From contig JAKJGA010000113.1 of NCBI GenBank assembly GCA_022704645.1, forward strand, positions 1 to 5,712: a stretch of DNA of 5,712 bases, written 5' to 3'. Numbering within the stretch: the first letter of the stretch is position 1; each line of letters begins with the position of its first letter. The stretch is from Spirochaetota bacterium (GTDB lineage: Bacteria; Spirochaetota; UBA4802; JAFGJZ01). The notes beneath the pieces were generated by a model. That model ran no database searches. It was not told where the DNA came from and saw only the letters and a list, made by a program, of their open reading frames with translations. Positions 1 to 4,561 of this stretch are shown in pieces. A program made the position numbers and the translations under genes.

Positions 1-315
1 ACACAGCAGATTATCAAAGAATCTCTTTCGCTTATTGAATCAATATTCAGAAGCGGGTTCTCATACAAAAAGTGCGGAATATTTCTATGCGGACTCGTAC
101 CGGACAATTCTCTTCAGGGCGGTCTATTCTGCGATTACGCCCGCGATGAAAAAGAAAACAAAGTTTCAATGGTCATGGATTCCATCAATAAAAAATACGG
201 CAAGAGCTCATTGTTTATAGCCTGCGAAGGCATCGACAAAGAATGGTCAATGCGCAGAAATTTCAAGAGTCCTTCATACACGACCAACTGGAACGAACTT
301 CCTGAAATAAAATGA
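1..315 (+). CDS. umuC: UmuC-type error-prone DNA polymerase, C-terminal fragment (5' end outside window)
   Basis: The reading frame is open from base 1 to a TGA at 313-315 and gives the last 104 residues of a longer protein. The segment MVMDSINKKYGKSSLFIAC, the following GIDKEWSMRR and the ending SPSYTTNWNELPEIK match the C-terminal tail (DUF4113-like region) of UmuC and related plasmid polymerases. UmuC is the catalytic subunit of DNA polymerase V, the Y-family translesion enzyme of the SOS response, and works with processed UmuD. The catalytic palm, fingers and little-finger domains lie left of the window, so activity cannot be judged, and umuD is not visible. No terminator hairpin follows the stop; the lipocalin gene begins its convergent 3' end 14 bases later. 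A UmuC-like protein from a plasmid or phage would look the same here. Confidence 0.88.
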   Translation, partial: TQQIIKESLSLIESIFRSGFSYKKCGIFLCGLVPDNSLQGGLFCDYARDEKENKVSMVMDSINKKYGKSSLFIACEGIDKEWSMRRNFKSPSYTTNWNELPEIK

Positions 316-329
316 GTTTTTGTATCCGC

Positions 330-854
330 TCACTTATTGTGCTCAACCCAAATGAATTTACTTACATCAAAACCGAGTTCTTTTGCTTTTGTTAAATATT
401 TTTCTTTAATCTGACTAGGTATGGTTTTTGATCTCGAAAGTATCCATAGAGTCGTTTCACTTCCGCCCATAACGAGCGAATACTGATAATCCGGATCAAG
501 CTCAACTATATTATACGCACCGTAAAACGGTCCGAAGAACGACACAAGAAGTTCTCCTTTGTCTTCTGTTGTTTTGAATTTTGCTTTTCCTACAGCTTCT
601 TTCCATTCACCGGTCTTGTAATTATAACCTCTGTTTACTACTTTTATTTTATTGCCGTCTATTGCAGAATATTCAGCAGTCGTGTTGTTTAAGTCCTTCT
701 CATATTTAAAATCCATGCGCGCGATCTCGTACCATTTACCGAGATATTTTTCTTTAGAAAAATTATTCACAACTTCAACTTCTTTATAGGCGGATGAACA
801 CATGCAAAATATAAAGGCAGTTGCGAAACATATTGTTTTAAAAAAAACATCCAT
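330..854 (-). CDS. blc: Blc-type outer-membrane lipocalin (probable lipoprotein)
   Basis: A 174-residue protein, close to the roughly 177 residues of Escherichia coli Blc. It carries the lipocalin signature GKWYEIARMD (39-48), then VVNRGYN (72-78), SFFGPFYGAYN (105-115), LWILSR (136-141) and the Blc-specific ending GFDVSKFIWVEH (161-172). Family members are eight-stranded beta-barrels tethered to the outer membrane that bind lysophospholipids or fatty acids and are tied to membrane maintenance under stress. The N-terminus is a hydrophobic export signal (about 3-18). Cys19 followed by Ser-Ser aligns with the lipidated CSS of Blc, but the residues before it (FCM) make a poor lipobox, so lipidation is likely rather than certain. 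The ATG is supported by AGGAGG eight bases upstream (868-863). It is the last gene of the apparent three-gene run, 29 bases after the hydrolase stop. Confidence 0.93.
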   Translation of the reverse strand: MDVFFKTICFATAFIFCMCSSAYKEVEVVNNFSKEKYLGKWYEIARMDFKYEKDLNNTTAEYSAIDGNKIKVVNRGYNYKTGEWKEAVGKAKFKTTEDKGELLVSFFGPFYGAYNIVELDPDYQYSLVMGGSETTLWILSRSKTIPSQIKEKYLTKAKELGFDVSKFIWVEHNK

Positions 855-883
855 AATCCTGCCCTCCTTATTTATTCATTGAA

Positions 884-1867
884 TTATTTTGCTATTTTCA
901 AAATCTCCTGCTGAAATTTATCAGGTTCTTCAATATCCATTCTGTGAGCCGATTTATCAAACCATATTATTTTCTTCTTCGGGCATTTCAGCATATTAAA
1001 ATATCGAACAACCGGTTCAGTCGGAGTAACATAATCGTATTTACCTAAAAAGAAATAAACAGGAATTTTCAGCTCGGGAACGGTTTTGAAAAAATCAATT
1101 TTCCGAACCTGCACATGAAGATTCATCGCGAAATAAAGTCCGTCCCGATAAAGGTCATTCGTGTATTTTTCAGGCGAGTAAGGAGAATTTTTCATTATCA
1201 TAACAACTTCATCATTTGAAATATTATGTACCGCTCCGCCGTATTTTCTCAAAAGATCCCGGTTTGCGAAATTATGACTTTTCATTGTAGGTATCATGTT
1301 TAGTTCTTCACGGTTTCCTTCTTTCTCTATTTTTGATTTAAGCCAGTTTATTCCTGCCCTTTCCTGTTCCATCGAGTTTACAACCTGGCCTACTCCGATA
1401 TAAGCATAATAATCTTCGGGATATTTCTGAACAACAAGAGTTCCGAGAGTGCTGCCCCATGAATGACCGAGCAGATATATTTTTTCTTTTTTAAACTTAT
1501 TCTTAAGAAATTCAGTTACGCTTTTGGTATCTTCTATAAACTGATCTATTGTCATAGTTTTTTCAGGAATTTTTTCATCAAAGGATAATCCCGCACCACG
1601 CTGATCCCAATAAACAACAATAAAATCATTAACCAGTTTATCAGTCGCCTTATATGCAAAAGGGATAAGCGATTGCCCTGGACCGCCGTGAAGATAAAGC
1701 AAAACCGGCTTTGATTCATCATTTCCTCGTATCAGAACCCATTGCTTAATTCCGTTTATTTCAATTGGCTCAAATATTTCAATTTTAAGTTTTTTATCAG
1801 AGCTGTTCGCGCACAAAGGGAAAAACAACAAGAACAAAGGCAGGATTTTTCTTATGCCTGTCAGCAC
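884..1867 (-). CDS. Exported alpha/beta hydrolase, proline iminopeptidase-like (peptidase S33 family)
   Basis: A 327-residue alpha/beta-hydrolase. The oxyanion-hole motif HGGPG is at 60-64, WDQRG at 87-91 and the nucleophile elbow GHSWG at 134-138 with Ser136. The likely acid is Asp278 in GKYDYVTP, and the base His308 in SAHRMDIEEP. HGGPG plus WDQRG plus GHSWG is the pattern of prolyl aminopeptidase-like S33 enzymes, but many proteins with it have other ester or amide substrates, so the substrate is unknown. Unlike cytoplasmic prolyl aminopeptidases it starts with a basic-then-hydrophobic leader (about 5-18, KILPLFLLFFPL) and a plausible signal peptidase I site after Ala20, which suggests periplasmic or envelope location; Cys19 does not sit in a good lipobox. 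The start is GTG, chosen because GGAGG lies six bases ahead and the signal peptide follows at once. It lies 34 bases after the kinase stop and 29 before the lipocalin start, probably in one transcript. Confidence 0.88.
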   Translation of the reverse strand: MLTGIRKILPLFLLFFPLCANSSDKKLKIEIFEPIEINGIKQWVLIRGNDESKPVLLYLHGGPGQSLIPFAYKATDKLVNDFIVVYWDQRGAGLSFDEKIPEKTMTIDQFIEDTKSVTEFLKNKFKKEKIYLLGHSWGSTLGTLVVQKYPEDYYAYIGVGQVVNSMEQERAGINWLKSKIEKEGNREELNMIPTMKSHNFANRDLLRKYGGAVHNISNDEVVMIMKNSPYSPEKYTNDLYRDGLYFAMNLHVQVRKIDFFKTVPELKIPVYFFLGKYDYVTPTEPVVRYFNMLKCPKKKIIWFDKSAHRMDIEEPDKFQQEILKIAK

Positions 1868-1870
1868 AAA

Positions 1871-1878
1871 CCACCTCC
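1871..1878 (-). promoter_or_regulatory. Ribosome binding site that fixes the GTG start of the hydrolase
   Basis: On the minus strand GGAGGTGG reads from 1878 to 1871. The GGAGG core is six bases before the GTG at 1867-1865, a normal spacing. No in-frame ATG lies nearby, so this site is the main support for a GTG start and for independent translation of the second gene of the run. Confidence 0.7.
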
Positions 1879-1901
1879 GGAAGCATCAGTTACCATTAAG
1901 T

Positions 1902-3695
1902 TTAAACTTCAAACTGTATAATACTATTGGTACCGTTATCATTGACAACATCATACGAGCCCCCGAGCTGTTCAACTATCATTTTAACAATCGTAAAACC
2001 GAAACCAGGGGATTTGTTTTCAAGACGTCGTTCAGAAATGCCGACGCCATTATCTTTTACAACAAGCGTTACTCTGTTTTCAGTCTTATCTATTGAAACA
2101 GAGACTGTTCCATTGTCCCGTCCCGTAAATGCGTATTTAAAGACATTGGTAAGCAGCTCATTAATAATTATTCCGATAGACAGTGCCTTTTTGGAATTTA
2201 TTTCAAAATCAGCAATATTAGTTTCAACGTTTATATTATTATTCAAATCATATACTGCAATAAGTGATGAGATAAGACTTTCCAGATAATTATTAACAGA
2301 AGTATCCCTGTAATCAGTTGTTAACAATAATTTTTCATAAAGAACACGGATGCTCTGAACCCGACCGACAGCCTCCTGCAGTGCTTTTTTAACTTCGATA
2401 TTGGGATTTGAACCTGCCTGCAAAGACAGGAAAGCTTCTATATTTGCAATGCTGTTCTTCACCCGATGATGAACTTCTCGAAGGAGAATTTCCTTTTCAG
2501 CGAGTTGTTTTCTAGCTTCTTCCTCTGCCCGTTTCCGATCTGTGATATCACTGAAAATACAGACAAACTGACCGGCAGCAGGCCGGAATGCAGTAACCTT
2601 AAAATACTTCCCGATTGCTGCTGAAAAATTTTCAAAAAACACAGGTTCACCGGTAATTACGACTCTGCCGTATGTATCGATCCATTGCTTTTCAATACCC
2701 GGTATAACATCAAGTACAGTACGTCCGACTATATCCTTTGCTTTAAGACCGGTCATCCGTTCAAAAGCCGGATTGATATTCAAAAAACGGTAATCCACCG
2801 GAGTACCGGAAGAATCGCAGATAATTTCGTGCAATGCGAAACCGTCGAGCATTTGATTAAAAAGCGTTTCGTAATTCTGTTCAGCCTTAATTCTTTGCGT
2901 GATATCCCTGGTAACACCGGTTAAACCTATAAAATCACCGGCTTCATCAAAAAGAGCACTCGCCAGAAACTCAACCCACATTAAAGAACCATTTTTATGG
3001 TATACCCTGACAGTTACCGGATTTGACTTATCGGTTTTTTTTGTCTTTAAATTTTCAAGCGTATCGAAGACAAGTCCCATGTCATCAGGATAAACAAAAC
3101 TATTCCAATCAAGTGATTCCCATTCTTTAATCGAGTAACCATATAGATGTTCAGTCGATGGTGATAAATATGTTATCTGAAAATCCTTATTCATAACCCA
3201 AACGCTGTCGATTATATTATCAGCCATGATACGGTATTTATGTTCACTCGCTTCGGCACTTTCTTTGGATTTAATAAGTTCTGACTCAATTTTACGCCGT
3301 TCATTTTTTTCCTTAAAAAGTTTGATCGCCATTTTAATAGATGCATCAAGAACAACGATTCCGCTGTTTTTTACAACATAACCATAAGAAGTAAGTCTTT
3401 CAGTTTTTTCTACAATCTCGGGTTCCGTATGTGACGAAAGAAAAACAACCGGAATGTCTTTAATTTTGAGTATTTGTTCAGCAGCCTGCGTTCCGTCAAT
3501 ACCTGAGCCGAGATCAATATCAATAAGAATTAAATCAATTGTAAGAATATTTTCAAGAACCGCCTGAACGGCTTTTTCGCCGGAAGGAACATGATGAACA
3601 GTATATCCGGATTTTTCCAATTCCATTTTTTCCGACATGGCGATAATGACTTCATCTTCGACCAGCAGAAGCGATACTTTATCTTCAGTTTTCAT
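1902..3695 (-). CDS. Hybrid sensor histidine kinase: receiver-PAS-PAS-HisKA_2-HATPase
   Basis: A 597-residue soluble signalling protein with no transmembrane segment. Residues about 7-127 form a receiver domain with acidic pair Glu13/Asp14, probable phospho-acceptor Asp59 in LILIDIDL, Ser87 at the switch position and Lys109. Two PAS domains follow at about 153-272 and 275-390, each ending in a PAC-like segment (TRDITQRIKAE, FSDITDRKRAE). The dimerisation domain at about 400-475 is of the HisKA_2 type (EVHHRVKN, His410 the likely phosphorylated residue, His409 beside it). The ATPase domain has an N box NELLTNVFKYAF (512-523), DNGVG (548-552) and GFGF (564-567). It should autophosphorylate in response to a cytoplasmic PAS signal, with the receiver accepting input from another kinase or being its own target. 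No DNA-binding output is present, so a partner regulator is expected elsewhere. The ATG follows GGGAG by six bases. First gene of the apparent operon with the hydrolase and lipocalin. Confidence 0.93.
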   Translation of the reverse strand: MKTEDKVSLLLVEDEVIIAMSEKMELEKSGYTVHHVPSGEKAVQAVLENILTIDLILIDIDLGSGIDGTQAAEQILKIKDIPVVFLSSHTEPEIVEKTERLTSYGYVVKNSGIVVLDASIKMAIKLFKEKNERRKIESELIKSKESAEASEHKYRIMADNIIDSVWVMNKDFQITYLSPSTEHLYGYSIKEWESLDWNSFVYPDDMGLVFDTLENLKTKKTDKSNPVTVRVYHKNGSLMWVEFLASALFDEAGDFIGLTGVTRDITQRIKAEQNYETLFNQMLDGFALHEIICDSSGTPVDYRFLNINPAFERMTGLKAKDIVGRTVLDVIPGIEKQWIDTYGRVVITGEPVFFENFSAAIGKYFKVTAFRPAAGQFVCIFSDITDRKRAEEEARKQLAEKEILLREVHHRVKNSIANIEAFLSLQAGSNPNIEVKKALQEAVGRVQSIRVLYEKLLLTTDYRDTSVNNYLESLISSLIAVYDLNNNINVETNIADFEINSKKALSIGIIINELLTNVFKYAFTGRDNGTVSVSIDKTENRVTLVVKDNGVGISERRLENKSPGFGFTIVKMIVEQLGGSYDVVNDNGTNSIIQFEV

Positions 3696-3883
3696 TCAAG
3701 GCTCCCGGATAATATTTTATTAAATTTCACCAATTCGAGAAGCCCCTTACAACATAAACTCTGACAGAGATGCTCACCTCTTACATAATTTATAAATGCA
3801 ATAACCTAATCCACATTAGAAGTTCTTTAACTTTTCCATACCCGGCATAGATGCGCAACACTCATATAAATGCATAATTATTC

Positions 3884-3912
3884 ATTTTACCTTCGATAAA
3901 TCAAAAAGTCAA
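3884..3912 (-). promoter_or_regulatory. Predicted sigma-70-type promoter of the kinase operon
   Basis: On the minus strand TTGACT (3912-3907) is followed after exactly 17 bases by TAAAAT (3889-3884). Each hexamer is a 5-of-6 match to the housekeeping consensus. Transcription would start near 3877, leaving a leader of about 180 bases before the kinase ATG at 3695. It is the best promoter-like match I found on this strand in the gap. A weaker candidate, TTGTAA-17-TGAAAT, lies closer to the gene. Start-site data are lacking, and AT-rich DNA yields chance matches. Confidence 0.55.
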
Positions 3913-3919
3913 CATTTAT

Positions 3920-3950
3920 TGATATCGGCAATAAATAGAGGTAGATATCA
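3920..3950. repeat. Inverted repeat just upstream of the kinase promoter
   Basis: TGATATC at 3920-3926 and GATATCA at 3944-3950 form a perfect 7-base inverted repeat with 17 bases between. It lies directly upstream of the -35 box and is centred near -58 relative to the predicted start, the usual place for an activator site. Each arm contains the palindrome GATATC. Function is inferred from position only. Confidence 0.35.
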
Positions 3951-3960
3951 CATAAAATCA

Positions 3961-3978
3961 ATTTCGAAATAATATTAT
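3961..3978. repeat. Two adjoining perfect palindromes
   Basis: ATTTCGAAAT (3961-3970) and ATAATATTAT (3969-3978) are perfect 10-base palindromes sharing two bases. They sit about 85-100 bases upstream of the predicted kinase transcription start. They could be protein-binding sites, but short palindromes are common in DNA this AT-rich. Confidence 0.25.
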
Positions 3979-4020
3979 AAATACATAAACCAGTAAGATT
4001 CATTTTTATTGCCATAGATT

Positions 4021-4044
4021 TTATAAATTTATAAATTTATAAAT
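4021..4044. repeat. Threefold 8-base tandem repeat TTATAAAT
   Basis: TTATAAAT occurs three times head to tail without a mismatch. Each junction makes the palindrome ATTTATAAAT, which also occurs alone at 3788-3797 in the kinase leader. The repeat lies in the middle of the divergent gap, next to the stop codon of the gene remnant. It may be a flexible or easily melted element or a protein-binding array, and its copy number could vary by slippage. Confidence 0.6.
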
Positions 4045-4083
4045 CAAGAAAGAGAGAAAACATCATCAATTTATTACGCGAGG

Positions 4084-4287
4084 TCAACACAAGAAATCAA
4101 CACGAGATATATCTGACAAAGCCGATTCGATCCAGGCAAGCTGCATTGAACTTGAAGGAACACTGTCGACATGTCCGCCGCAGTTGGGAATTTCTAATTT
4201 TCCGGTATAGGTGCGACAATCAAATTCAAGTTTAATCTGACTTCGCATTGATTTAAAATTGATTCTTTCATAATTACTCCGAATATT
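4084..4287 (-). pseudogene. Possible remnant of a surface-adhesin-E-like secreted protein
   Basis: On the minus strand a frame is open from after a TGA at 4290-4288 to the TGA at 4086-4084, 67 codons, with a first ATG at 4248-4246 that would give only 54 residues. The translation includes INFKSMRSQIKLEFDC, then VPSSSMQLAWIESAL. Small exported proteins of the surface-adhesin E group, as I recall them, have a stretch of this type (serine- and lysine-rich, then EFDC) and end in a proline/serine segment, a tryptophan and a final cysteine. Here the middle part seems 15-20 residues short, the final cysteine position is Leu, there is no signal peptide, and upstream frames contain stops. This reads as a truncated, decayed gene. 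The family match is from memory and weak. A real small protein or chance open frame is possible. Confidence 0.3.
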
Positions 4288-4428
4288 TCACATCAATTAA
4301 ACTGTAACATTAACCGGCAATAAGTGTAAATCACTAAAATCGACAATGATTAAACTAGCGTACTGCGGAGTATTTCCTCCAATACTAAGCCAGCATTCAT
4401 TTATCTAATAACTCCCTCAAACAAACAC

Positions 4429-4461
4429 CTGAAATATTAGATTTCAGTATAATATATTATA
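4429..4461. repeat. Inverted repeat followed by a 14-base palindrome upstream of the HD-GYP promoter
   Basis: CTGAAAT (4429-4435) and ATTTCAG (4441-4447) form a 7-base inverted repeat with a 5-base loop. It abuts the perfect 14-base palindrome TATAATATATTATA (4448-4461), and a run of seven T follows at 4465-4471. The stems are too AT-rich for a convincing Rho-independent terminator, and no plus-strand gene ends here. Position about 65-100 bases upstream of the predicted start suggests regulatory sites. The palindrome contains TATAAT, but no -35 box accompanies it. Confidence 0.4.
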
Positions 4462-4484
4462 GTCTTTTTTTACATTTATGAATC

Positions 4485-4503
4485 ATAAAACTTCTTGTTT
4501 TAT
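4485..4503. repeat. Inverted repeat overlapping the -35 region of the HD-GYP promoter
   Basis: ATAAAAC (4485-4491) and GTTTTAT (4497-4503) are perfect 7-base arms with a 5-base centre. The predicted -35 hexamer falls in the middle of the dyad, so a bound protein would block or replace -35 recognition. That would fit the very poor -35 sequence. The function is inferred. Confidence 0.35.
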
Positions 4504-4520
4504 TACAAAAATGCTATAAT
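4492..4520 (+). promoter_or_regulatory. Predicted extended -10 promoter of the GAF/HD-GYP gene
   Basis: TGCTATAAT at 4512-4520 is a perfect extended -10 element (TG, one base, TATAAT). The hexamer 17 bases upstream, TTCTTG at 4492-4497, matches the -35 consensus poorly, so recognition would rest on the extended -10 or on an activator. Transcription would start near 4527, about 35 bases before the ATG at 4562. Confidence 0.55.
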
Positions 4521-4561
4521 ATAACTTAATTCAGATTTATGATGAGCTAATCGGGGTATTT

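Larger units (their letters stand above)
3696..4561. other. Divergent intergenic control region, 866 bases
   Basis: This stretch separates the leftward kinase operon from the rightward GAF/HD-GYP gene. I find no intact long reading frame, no tRNA and no recognisable riboswitch in it. It is very AT-rich except for about 4084-4260, which is less so and contains a coding-like minus-strand frame, listed separately. Promoters face outward at 3912-3884 (minus) and 4492-4520 (plus), and several short inverted repeats cluster near each. The kinase mRNA would have a leader of about 180 bases, the HD-GYP mRNA one of about 35. Confidence 0.75.

Noticed and set aside
35..220. Short plus-strand frame of 61 residues within the umuC-like fragment
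   Set aside because: It is out of frame with the UmuC tail, which is open from base 1 and has clear family motifs; the short frame is a shadow.
1898..1909. Perfect 12-base palindrome AAGTTTAAACTT over the kinase stop codon
   Set aside because: It has no T-run and a weak stem, so it is not a terminator; it is a short AT-rich palindrome with no further support.
1854..3093. Several plus-strand frames of 64-120 residues across the kinase gene, and a 63-residue minus-strand frame at 2459-2650
   Set aside because: They lie inside the kinase coding sequence in other frames, while the kinase shows continuous domain motifs throughout.
4060..4209. Plus-strand open frame opposite the adhesin-E-like remnant
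   Set aside because: It has no start codon or ribosome binding site and its translation resembles nothing; the minus-strand frame is the more protein-like one.
4250..4276. Minus-strand ATG after CGGAG opening a 25-residue frame
   Set aside because: The frame starts at 4272, ends quickly and is out of register with the protein-like frame; probably a chance ribosome-binding-like site, though a frameshift in the remnant cannot be excluded.
4429..4471. Possible Rho-independent terminator (inverted repeats then seven T)
   Set aside because: The stems are almost entirely A/T, no plus-strand gene ends upstream, and the element lies just before a promoter; regulatory dyads are more likely.
3696..4561. 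CRISPR array, tRNA, insertion-sequence ends or c-di-GMP riboswitch in the gap
   Set aside because: No regularly spaced repeats of suitable length, no cloverleaf, no transposase fragments and no recognisable aptamer core were seen.
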